Below are positions 1 through 5,123 of a DNA stretch of 5,123 nt, piece by piece. Each line of letters opens with the position of its first letter. The stretch's first letter is position 1. The notes beneath the pieces are model-generated. The model was not told the origin of the DNA. It saw only the letters and a list, made by a program, of their open reading frames with translations, and ran no database searches. The translations under genes were made by a program, and so were the position numbers. Source of the DNA: an uncultured Clostridia bacterium (GTDB taxonomy: Bacteria; Bacillota; Clostridia; Lachnospirales; Lachnospiraceae); contig CAMWWW010000186.1 in assembly GCA_947178015.1 (NCBI GenBank), positions 1 through 5,123 of the forward strand. The letters run 5' to 3'.

Positions 1-217
1 CTTTGGAAAAAGCAAAATTACGCGCCGCCGCAAAATCTCCGATCCAGGTAAAATCAAAGATTTTATCCGTATAATTCGCCGCAATCTTTTTCGTATCATC
101 TGCAGAGCCTGTATCCACGATGATAATCTCGTCTGCAACACCTTGCACAGAATCCAGACAATCGTTAAGACTCTCCTCTTCGTTTTTCACAATCATACAT
201 AAACTGATTGTTGTCAT
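1..217 (-). CDS. Family 2 glycosyltransferase, N-terminal fragment (cut by window edge)
   Basis: Reading the minus strand from 217 leftwards gives 72 uninterrupted codons that leave the window, so only the N-terminus is visible. The protein begins MTTISLCMIVKNEEESLNDC and continues with DEIIIVDTGSADDT (residues 29-42) and a WIGDFAAARNFAFSKA-type segment. This is the classic GT-A fold start of family 2 glycosyltransferases: a beta strand with the MIVKNEE nucleotide-binding motif, then the VDTGSxDDT strand and turn. The catalytic DxD motif and acceptor region lie outside the window, so donor and acceptor are unknown; this N-terminus is typical of cytoplasmic enzymes acting in cell-surface or glycopeptide glycosylation, some with TPR repeats behind the catalytic domain. 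The ATG at 217 is preferred over the in-frame ATG at 223 because AAAGAGG (231-225) sits 7 nt from 217 but only 1 nt from 223. It is transcribed divergently from the NYN gene. Confidence 0.9.
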   Translation of the reverse strand, partial: MTTISLCMIVKNEEESLNDCLDSVQGVADEIIIVDTGSADDTKKIAANYTDKIFDFTWIGDFAAARNFAFSK

Positions 218-224
218 ACACATG

Positions 225-231
225 CCTCTTT
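225..231 (-). promoter_or_regulatory. Ribosome binding site of the glycosyltransferase
   Basis: The minus strand reads AAAGAGG here, followed after 7 nt by the ATG at 217. An alternative ATG at 223 is almost in contact with it, so this site decides the start. I could not identify a convincing minus-strand promoter further upstream. Confidence 0.65.
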
Positions 232-375
232 CTGGGTTTTTACCAATATATGGAATAGGGCAACCACTTTATGCCATATCGTGAATGGAAAAATGTAGTC
301 CATGCTATGCGTGATAAGCGCAGAGAGAAAAGGAGGAGCCGATACTTGCGAGAATGGTATAAGGTGAAAATAGGA

Positions 376-405
376 TTGACATAAAAAGTTCTTCTATTCT
401 ATAAT
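376..405 (+). promoter_or_regulatory. Consensus sigma-A promoter driving the NYN gene
   Basis: A perfect -35 box TTGACA (376-381) and a perfect -10 box TATAAT (400-405) are separated by 18 nt. Transcription should start near 411-413, giving a leader of only about 20 nt before the ATG at 432. Both hexamers match consensus exactly, so strong, largely constitutive expression is expected unless a repressor acts. I see no obvious operator palindrome overlapping the boxes. Confidence 0.9.
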
Positions 406-420
406 GTTACTATAAATTGT

Positions 421-427
421 GGGAGGG
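421..427 (+). promoter_or_regulatory. Ribosome binding site of the NYN gene
   Basis: GGGAGGG lies 4 nt before the ATG at 432. It excludes the in-frame TTG at 417, which would place the start codon upstream of this site and only a few nucleotides from the predicted transcription start. Confidence 0.85.
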
Positions 428-431
428 TTTT

Positions 432-1241
432 ATGGAAAAGCAGGAAAAGATAGCAGTGTTAATTGACGCAGAGAATGTGTCGACCAAGTATATTAAACTG
501 ATAATGGATGAGGTAAGTGATTATGGGATCGCTACATACAAAAGGGTTTATGGGGATTTCTCTAGTCCGGGGGTGACGGCGTGGCAGGACAAGTTGATTG
601 AGTATGCCATGATGCCTGTCTTTCAGTTTAATTATACAAGGGGAAAAAATGCTTCTGATTCTGCCCTTATCATTGATGCGATGGACATTCTGTATTCTGG
701 CAGAGTCAGCGGCTTTTGTCTCGTTACCTCTGACAGTGATTTTACAAAGCTGGCGATAAGGCTTCGCGAGGCGGGGATGCTTGTTATCGGGATGGGGGAG
801 AAGAAGACGCCGCCTTCTCTTGTAGCTGCCTGTGAGTCCTTTAAATTCTTGGATTTGTTGTATCAGGAAAATTCCAAGAATAATGAGAGAAATAAAGCGC
901 GTGCTGCAAAGCAGGAAGGGAGCAGGAAGGAGGCAGAGGAGCCAAAGAAAAAGGAGCAGGAAGAGAAGGCGGAGGTCAATAATATTCCTACCAAGGAGGA
1001 AGTGGGAGTGGAGATCGCTGCTATTATAGAATCCCGCTCGGATGAGGACGAGTGGATGAATTTGTCAGAAATTGGAAATATGCTGCTAAAGCGAATTCCC
1101 GGCTTTGATCCTAGAAATTATAATTTTTCTAAGCTGGGGAAATTAATAAAGAGTTACGATTTTCTTGAGATTAATACAAAGCGTAATCCAAATCCAAATG
1201 ATAAGTCTCTAAAGATTGTCTATGTAAGAATGAAACAGTAG
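432..1241 (+). CDS. NYN domain putative ribonuclease with C-terminal OST-HTH/LOTUS domain
   Basis: The 269-residue product has an N-terminal NYN domain (about 6-145), a PIN-like nuclease fold of the LabA/DUF88 group. Visible motifs are the first strand with LIDAEN (Asp12, Asn15), KNASDSALIIDAMD with Asp76 and Asp82, and VTSDSDF with Asp101 and Asp103. These acidic residues are placed as expected for the metal-binding site of this family, so the enzyme should be catalytically competent. A Lys/Glu-rich, probably helical or disordered linker follows (about 147-186). The C-terminal part (about 187-267) fits an OST-HTH/LOTUS winged-helix domain: a helix, the DEWMNLSEIGNMLLKRIPGF segment, then NYNFSKLGKLIKSYDFLEI and a final strand KIVYVR. 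LOTUS domains are known or predicted RNA binders, some preferring G-rich RNA, so cytoplasmic RNA cleavage or turnover is the likely role; the target is unknown. No membrane segment or signal peptide is seen. The gene is first of a probable three-gene transcript, 17 nt before the next gene. Confidence 0.9.
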   Translation: MEKQEKIAVLIDAENVSTKYIKLIMDEVSDYGIATYKRVYGDFSSPGVTAWQDKLIEYAMMPVFQFNYTRGKNASDSALIIDAMDILYSGRVSGFCLVTSDSDFTKLAIRLREAGMLVIGMGEKKTPPSLVAACESFKFLDLLYQENSKNNERNKARAAKQEGSRKEAEEPKKKEQEEKAEVNNIPTKEEVGVEIAAIIESRSDEDEWMNLSEIGNMLLKRIPGFDPRNYNFSKLGKLIKSYDFLEINTKRNPNPNDKSLKIVYVRMKQ

Positions 1242-1258
1242 ACAGAAAAGGGGGCAAT

Positions 1259-1468
1259 ATGTTGAAAAAGAAGCAAAAACAGCGGGAGTATGACAAAAGC
1301 CGGTTTACGCCTGTTATTCGGTGCAGCATCTGCACAGGGGAGCAGGCGGCAGGATTTAAGGATATCCAGACAGGCAGGTTTGAGGAAGTTATGCTTATCA
1401 AGAACGAGAGCGATCGAAAGGCTTTTATGGAGCAATATGGATTGAGTGAAGTACCAAGAGAATATTAG
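1259..1468 (+). CDS. Small protein of unknown function (69 aa) with CxxC
   Basis: I do not assign a function. The 69-residue product has a basic N-terminus (MLKKKQKQREYDKSR), then PVIRCSICTGEQAAGFKDIQ with a single CxxC pair (Cys22, Cys25), then a strand-like FEEVMLIKN and an acidic/aromatic helix ending in PREY. There is no signal peptide or membrane segment, so it should be cytoplasmic. I recall related short clostridial proteins, in which the SICTGE...AGFKD...FEEVMLI core is conserved, sometimes carrying an automatic 'aspartate dehydrogenase' label. That label is not credible here, because 69 residues are far too few for a Rossmann-fold enzyme. One CxxC pair alone could not complete a tetrahedral zinc site without dimerisation or other ligands. 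AAAAGGGGG (1246-1254) sits 4 nt before the ATG, 17 nt after the NYN stop codon, so it is very likely co-transcribed and really translated. Confidence 0.75.
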   Translation: MLKKKQKQREYDKSRFTPVIRCSICTGEQAAGFKDIQTGRFEEVMLIKNESDRKAFMEQYGLSEVPREY

Positions 1469-1471
1469 ACA

Positions 1472-1477
1472 GGGAGG
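1472..1477 (+). promoter_or_regulatory. Ribosome binding site deciding the start of the 77-aa gene
   Basis: GGGAGG precedes the ATG at 1485 by 7 nt. The open frame extends upstream to a GTG at 1446, but that would overlap the end of the preceding gene and has no comparable site, so 1485 is preferred. Confidence 0.8.
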
Positions 1478-1484
1478 AAAAGAG

Positions 1485-1718
1485 ATGGATATCAAAGAAC
1501 AGATTAGCAAGATCGTGGAGGAGCTTTCTAAGAACGGCGCGGTAAAGGAGTTATTTGAGAAGGAGCCTGTGAAAGCAGTAGAGCAAGTGCTGGGCATTGA
1601 TCTGCCAGATGAGATGATTGAGCAGATTATAAATGGAGTAAAGGCTAAAATATCAGTGGATTCGATTGCTCAAGTATCGGGAATGTTGAAGAATATACTG
1701 AATAAAAACGAAAAGTAA
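1485..1718 (+). CDS. Small helical protein of unknown function (77 aa)
   Basis: The 77-residue product starts MDIKEQISKIVEELSKNG, continues with LFEKEPVKAVEQVLGIDLPD (about 23-42) and EMIEQIINGVKAKI, and ends with a short helix, VSGMLKNILNKNEK. It is mostly helical and charged, with no cysteine, no signal peptide and no membrane helix, so it should be cytoplasmic. The pattern 'F-x-x-x-P...LG-I-D-LP-DE...I-x-x-I-x-x-G' resembles the Nif11/nitrile-hydratase-like leader fold of some RiPP precursors. However, there is no Cys/Ser/Thr-rich core behind a Gly-Gly site, and no modification enzyme in the window. I therefore treat it as a conserved-looking small protein of unknown role, not a precursor peptide. 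It lies 16 nt downstream of the 69-aa gene with a strong ribosome binding site, and is probably the last gene of the NYN transcript. Confidence 0.75.
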   Translation: MDIKEQISKIVEELSKNGAVKELFEKEPVKAVEQVLGIDLPDEMIEQIINGVKAKISVDSIAQVSGMLKNILNKNEK

Positions 1719-1821
1719 GAGAGAAGTATTGATAAAAAGGGTTCCTTTGCAGAGACTGTGTCAGTATAGATTATGGTATTGGCATGGTCTTTTTGCCGAT
1801 ATAAGGGAAAGGGATTTGGGG
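1719..1821. other. Gap between the NYN cluster and the two-component genes
   Basis: This stretch of about 100 nt has no hairpin followed by a T run that would stop transcription, and no convincing promoter. The best candidates are TTGCAG (1747-1752) with TATGGT (1772-1777) at 19 nt, or TATAGA (1765-1770) with a poor -35 box; both are weak. It is open in the kinase frame from a TTG at 1729, which would add 31 residues. Whether the kinase is read from the upstream promoter or its own is unresolved. Confidence 0.45.
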
Positions 1822-3588
1822 ATGAAGCTGCGCTATCGGTTATTTTTTGTATATATTTTTGGCGGGACGTTGCCGATTATAGTCATTGGTCTTTATCTGG
1901 TTCATGGAATTTCCAGTATTTTAATTGGACAGGCAAAGTCTGGAGAGGTGGTCGCAATAGAACGGACGAAGCGGCAAATCGAAGAGGTGACAGAAACAGT
2001 GAGTACCGTCACGAAATATTTTTATTTTGATCCACATTTAGAGAGGATTGCGTCAAAGCAATATACCGACTATGTGGAGCTTGTTCAGGAATACAAAGAA
2101 TTTACGTCGTTTTTGGATTATACAAGATATTATAATAATACCATTGCATGGATCAATATCCATATGGAAAACCATACCATTGTCGAGAATTCTCGATTTA
2201 TACCTGTGACAGAGGAGATGGCAGAGGAAGAATGGTATCAATCTGCGGTTGAAAAAAACGGCGGAGCTTTGTGGAGATTTCGGCAACTTCCATCCGTAAG
2301 GGAGAATTCTTTGTCCATGATTCGCATGTTAAAAACAAAAAAAGGCGAAAATGTGGGAGTACTGTCCGTTTATATCCGCCCGGAACGGTTTTTGACGTTT
2401 CTTCAGGATAGGGATTGTGCAATGTTTCTTGTACTGAATGGAGATACTGTTGTGTCAGATTGTGGGGATGGGATAGAATTTGCCCAGATTTGTGAAAAAC
2501 TTTCTGATAAAAATCATGATTTGATACAGGAAAATATTTTTCTTGGCAGGCAGGAATATGTAATGACTTGTGATGTTGTATCTCTTGCAGAATCACAGGA
2601 TTATTTGCAGATTGTGAGTGTAAGGTCCTATCAGGATATTCTCAGCGAGGTGTATCAACAGATAGCAAGGAGTATATGTTTTTTCGCTCTGAGCGCTGTG
2701 CTGTCAGTGATAATTATCCTTGTTTTTTCTCATTCTTTTGGCAGCCGTGTGGAACGGTTTCGGGCACAGATGGAAAAGGTGGCGGGAGGAAGCTTTGAGT
2801 TAGTGGAAAAGCTCGGTGGAAATGATGAAATCAGCAGCTTATATGACTATTTGGGGACCATGATTCTTCAGATTCAAAGGCTTCTTTCAGAGGTATACAG
2901 AGAGAAGCTTCATGCAGAGCGGCTGACGATACAACAAAAGGATGCAGAATTTAAGATGCTGGCAAGCCAGATTAATCCGCATTTTCTTTATAATACACTG
3001 GAAACAATCCGCATGAGAGCACGAAAAAGCAAGCAGTACGATATTGAAGAGTTAGTGAAGATGCTTGCGAAAATTATGAGAAGTACATTGAAGGCAGGAA
3101 ACAATGAGGTGACAATATGGGCAGAAGCGGAGCTTGTGGAGTACTATCTCAAGATTCAGCAGTATCGATTTGGGGACAGAATTCAATACTATATCCAAGT
3201 GGCGGAGGAGCTGAAGGAACTGTATATTCTTCCTTTGTTAATGCAGCCAATTGTAGAAAATTCTATTATTCATGGACTAGAAAGCAAGGAAGGTGCTGGA
3301 AAAATTGATTTAACTATTTTTAACAGGGACGACAGAGTGGTGATTTCCATTGTGGATAATGGAATGGGTATGAGTGAGGAAAAACTTGAGCAGTTAAAAA
3401 AGAGACTAAACAGCTATAATGAAAAGGGAAAGCATATTGGGGTCAGCAATGTGCATCAGAGGGTGAAGCTTAAGTATGGAAATCATTGTGGGGTTGAGAT
3501 TGACAGTGTGGAAGGCAGCTTTACACGGGTAGAGATCCTGCTGCCCTCAATGGAAGAACTTAAGGGAGGGGAATTATGTACAAAGTGA
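1822..3588 (+). CDS. YesM-type membrane sensor histidine kinase
   Basis: The 588-residue product (from the ATG at 1822) autophosphorylates a histidine in response to an external signal and passes the phosphate to the regulator encoded next. In order: a transmembrane helix (about 7-28), an extracellular Cache-like sensor region (about 40-280, with an EEEWYQSAVEKNGGALWRF segment typical of such domains), a second transmembrane helix (about 284-303), a HAMP linker (about 304-357), a short coiled coil, a His_kinase domain of the LytS/YesM type with the phospho-acceptor in QINPHFLYN (His387), and an HATPase_c domain. The ATP lid motifs are intact: an N box PIVENSIIHG (Asn480), DNGMGM (512-517), and GVSNVHQR with GKHIG before it. 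All key residues are present. AAAGGG (1808-1813) lies 8 nt before the ATG and the first helix starts immediately, so I prefer 1822 over the TTG at 1729, which has only a poor site. The signal is unknown; relatives often monitor sugars or oligosaccharides. Confidence 0.93.
   Translation: MKLRYRLFFVYIFGGTLPIIVIGLYLVHGISSILIGQAKSGEVVAIERTKRQIEEVTETVSTVTKYFYFDPHLERIASKQYTDYVELVQEYKEFTSFLDYTRYYNNTIAWINIHMENHTIVENSRFIPVTEEMAEEEWYQSAVEKNGGALWRFRQLPSVRENSLSMIRMLKTKKGENVGVLSVYIRPERFLTFLQDRDCAMFLVLNGDTVVSDCGDGIEFAQICEKLSDKNHDLIQENIFLGRQEYVMTCDVVSLAESQDYLQIVSVRSYQDILSEVYQQIARSICFFALSAVLSVIIILVFSHSFGSRVERFRAQMEKVAGGSFELVEKLGGNDEISSLYDYLGTMILQIQRLLSEVYREKLHAERLTIQQKDAEFKMLASQINPHFLYNTLETIRMRARKSKQYDIEELVKMLAKIMRSTLKAGNNEVTIWAEAELVEYYLKIQQYRFGDRIQYYIQVAEELKELYILPLLMQPIVENSIIHGLESKEGAGKIDLTIFNRDDRVVISIVDNGMGMSEEKLEQLKKRLNSYNEKGKHIGVSNVHQRVKLKYGNHCGVEIDSVEGSFTRVEILLPSMEELKGGELCTK
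3564..3571 (+). promoter_or_regulatory. Ribosome binding site of the response regulator, inside the kinase gene
   Basis: GGGAGGGG lies within the last kinase codons and 4 nt before the regulator ATG at 3576. The start lies 13 nt before the end of the kinase reading frame, which supports translational coupling and matched amounts of the two proteins. Confidence 0.85.
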
Positions 3589-5114
3589 TGATAATTGATG
3601 ATGAGGAGATGGTTAGATGGGGAATCCATGATCTGCTCGATTGGGAATCAGAAGGCTTTGTATTTTTAGAAGATGGAAGAGATGGAAAAGATGGACTTAG
3701 GAAGCTTTTGGAAACTTGCCCGGATCTGGTTCTAGTGGATATTAAAATGCCGGGATTAAGCGGAATAGAGCTGATTCAGGCCGCGAGAAGCGAGGGATAC
3801 AATGGACATTTTATTATCTTGACAGGCTATGCAGAGTTTGAATTTGCAAAGTCGGCGGTCAGTCTTGGAGTGAGAGAATACCTGCTAAAACCAATTGATG
3901 AGGAGGAGCTTGGCAGGTGCGTGAGGAAAATCAGGGAGGAGCTTGAGAAAACAGACGGTGAACGTCTATATCATTCCACAAATGAGGATATTGCAAGGGA
4001 AGAGCTATTTCGAAAAATAATTTTTCAGATGGATGTGAGGGAGAAACTGGAAGAACAGTTAAAGCGTTATGAAATATCTTTTGAAGAACATATCTGGTGT
4101 ACAGCAATTCTCACAGATCGAGATCTGCTACAACATAGAGAAACGGTAAGTTTTCAGCAGAAGGTTCATTTTTTTCTTGAAGATAAGAGTTTGTATGAGG
4201 AAAAATTGACAGCCGACAGTCAATTTGTGCTGATCCATAGAGGAATCGATTACAAAAGATGGGTGGAGCTGCTTTCCAAGCGGAATGAGCGATTAAAGAA
4301 AAGGTTTGGGGACTCTCTTTTGATTACAGTGGGATATAATGTGAGCAAATGGTATGATCTTTGCTATTCTTATGAATTTGCATATTTTTTGCTTGAGAAG
4401 GAATTTTTATTTGGAGCCTATGATGTATTATCTGTCAGCACGATCGAGGAACAGCAGAATATTGCGGAAAATCCTTCGCCAGAGCATATTATTATGTTGA
4501 TAGAGGTAGGAGATCTGGACGGCATCCGCGGATGTGTGGAGAAATTCCGACTATATTGCATAAGGGAACTGATGAAGGAGATGGATATCAAGATTCAAAT
4601 TATGTATAATCTGATGCTTATACGCAATGGAATTGAGAAAAAATATGGAAATCTGACGGAAGGCATTACACAGCTTATGGAGGAGCTAAACCGGGCCGAG
4701 AAGCTGGATTGGCTGATGGAGCTGTACTGTCAGATTTTACAGGATATGTGCAGGCAGATTGGAAACGATGGATCTGGGACGGTAATTAAAAGAATGTATT
4801 ATTATATGGAAAAAAATTATGGGCAGGATCTGAAACTGGAAAGCTTTGCTAAAATGTTTGGATATAACAGCAATTATCTCGGAAAGATTTTTAGAAAGGA
4901 GATTGGAGACAGCTTTAATAATATTTTGGATGCGATACGAATCACAAATGCCAAACGGCTGTTGGAAGAGACAAATCTGAAAGTCTATCAGATCTCTGAA
5001 CAGGTGGGATATAGTAATATTGATTATTTTTATCTAAAATTTAAGAAATATGTGGGTATCAGTCCAAAAGAATATAAAAAGAAAAGAGAAATAGTTAGTG
5101 AAGGGTATACATAA
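3576..5114 (+). CDS. YesN-type response regulator with AraC DNA-binding domain
   Basis: The 512-residue product is a cytoplasmic transcription regulator paired with the kinase just upstream, with which it overlaps by 13 nt. The receiver domain (1-122) has the acidic pocket Asp8-Asp9, the phospho-acceptor Asp55 in LVDIKMPG, the switch residue Thr83 in LTGY and Lys105 in LLKPID, all intact. A central region (about 140-395) lacks a sharp motif, but the stretch around 247-290 (SLLITVGYNVSKWYDL followed by SYEFAYFLLEKEF) resembles the degenerate GGDEF-like domain common in this family and in CdaR-type regulators. It has no GGDEF catalytic motif. The C-terminal AraC domain (about 403-503) has two helix-turn-helix units: LESFAKMFGYNSNYLGKIFR, and ISEQVGYSNIDYFYLKFKKY followed by the family signature GISPKEYKK. 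Length is normal for YesN-like proteins. Target genes, often a sugar ABC transporter, would lie outside the window. Confidence 0.95.
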   Translation: MYKVMIIDDEEMVRWGIHDLLDWESEGFVFLEDGRDGKDGLRKLLETCPDLVLVDIKMPGLSGIELIQAARSEGYNGHFIILTGYAEFEFAKSAVSLGVREYLLKPIDEEELGRCVRKIREELEKTDGERLYHSTNEDIAREELFRKIIFQMDVREKLEEQLKRYEISFEEHIWCTAILTDRDLLQHRETVSFQQKVHFFLEDKSLYEEKLTADSQFVLIHRGIDYKRWVELLSKRNERLKKRFGDSLLITVGYNVSKWYDLCYSYEFAYFLLEKEFLFGAYDVLSVSTIEEQQNIAENPSPEHIIMLIEVGDLDGIRGCVEKFRLYCIRELMKEMDIKIQIMYNLMLIRNGIEKKYGNLTEGITQLMEELNRAEKLDWLMELYCQILQDMCRQIGNDGSGTVIKRMYYYMEKNYGQDLKLESFAKMFGYNSNYLGKIFRKEIGDSFNNILDAIRITNAKRLLEETNLKVYQISEQVGYSNIDYFYLKFKKYVGISPKEYKKKREIVSEGYT

Positions 5115-5123
5115 TTATAAGGC

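Larger units (their letters stand above)
218..431. other. Divergent intergenic region
   Basis: About 214 nt separate the glycosyltransferase and the NYN gene, which are read in opposite directions. The right half holds the NYN promoter and ribosome binding site. The left half (about 232-370) holds a short inverted repeat, ATATGG at 248-253 with CCATAT at 274-279, and an AAGGAGG-like run near 338-345 that precedes no credible gene. No terminator-like hairpin with a T tract is visible. Any minus-strand promoter for the glycosyltransferase must be weak in sequence; the best TATATT-like -10 box (250-245) has no good -35 partner. Confidence 0.6.

Noticed and set aside
248..279. Inverted repeat ATATGG/CCATAT as a possible operator or hairpin
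   Set aside because: Only 6 bp arms with a 20-nt separation and no partner boxes; this is expected by chance in AT-rich DNA.
271..384. A 37-codon plus-strand frame (starting MPYREWKN, rich in Arg/Lys) in the divergent intergenic region
   Set aside because: It has no ribosome binding site at a proper distance, runs into the -35 box of the NYN promoter, and its composition looks like translated non-coding DNA.
1171..1597. Two overlapping minus-strand open frames (76 and 125 codons) opposite the small genes
   Set aside because: They lie antisense to two genes with good ribosome binding sites, and their Leu/Phe/Cys/Ser-rich products look like shadows of purine-rich coding strands.
1485..1718. 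RiPP precursor peptide call for the 77-aa protein
   Set aside because: No cleavage motif with a modifiable core, no cysteines, and no maturation enzyme or exporter in the window.
432..1718. Toxin-antitoxin or phage-defence module built on the NYN nuclease
   Set aside because: The nuclease is first in the operon behind a consensus promoter, neither small protein resembles a known antitoxin, and no other defence gene is visible. The evidence does not support it.
1737..1748. AAAGG/CCTTT mini-hairpin as a terminator after the 77-aa gene
   Set aside because: The stem is about 5 AT-rich base pairs with no T tract following, too weak for an intrinsic terminator.
2053..2596. Minus-strand open frames inside the kinase gene
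   Set aside because: The kinase frame is continuous with recognisable domains, and the antisense products show no motif.

Overview
The window looks like chromosomal DNA of a low-to-moderate GC Gram-positive anaerobe, most likely a Lachnospiraceae/Clostridia member. The signs are strong purine-rich ribosome binding sites, a textbook sigma-A promoter, AT-biased third codon positions, and a YesM/YesN-type two-component pair, which is common in gut Clostridia. This placement is inferred from style and protein families, not from a marker gene.

Layout. (1) Positions 1-217, minus strand: the first 72 codons of a family 2 glycosyltransferase that runs off the left edge. (2) Positions 218-431: a divergent intergenic region holding a perfect-consensus promoter (TTGACA, 18 bp, TATAAT) that faces right. 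(3) Positions 432-1718: three closely spaced plus-strand genes. They are a NYN-domain putative ribonuclease with a C-terminal OST-HTH/LOTUS RNA-binding domain, a 69-aa conserved-looking small protein, and a 77-aa helical small protein. Gaps of 17 and 16 nt, each with a good ribosome binding site, suggest one transcript. (4) Positions 1719-1821: a roughly 100-nt gap without a convincing promoter or terminator. (5) Positions 1822-5114: a membrane sensor histidine kinase and an AraC-type response regulator that overlap by 13 nt, clearly co-translated.

How they work together. The NYN-LOTUS protein probably acts on RNA in the cytoplasm. The two small proteins have no assigned function, and their link to it is positional only. 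The kinase senses an extracellular signal through a Cache-like domain and phosphorylates Asp55 of the regulator, whose C-terminal AraC helix-turn-helix pair would then control target genes. In such pairs the targets are often a neighbouring carbohydrate ABC transporter, which would lie to the right of the window and cannot be seen here.

I found no tRNA, rRNA, CRISPR array, insertion sequence or attachment site. The least explained part is the NYN-LOTUS plus two-small-protein cluster. I see no strong case for a wholly new system.
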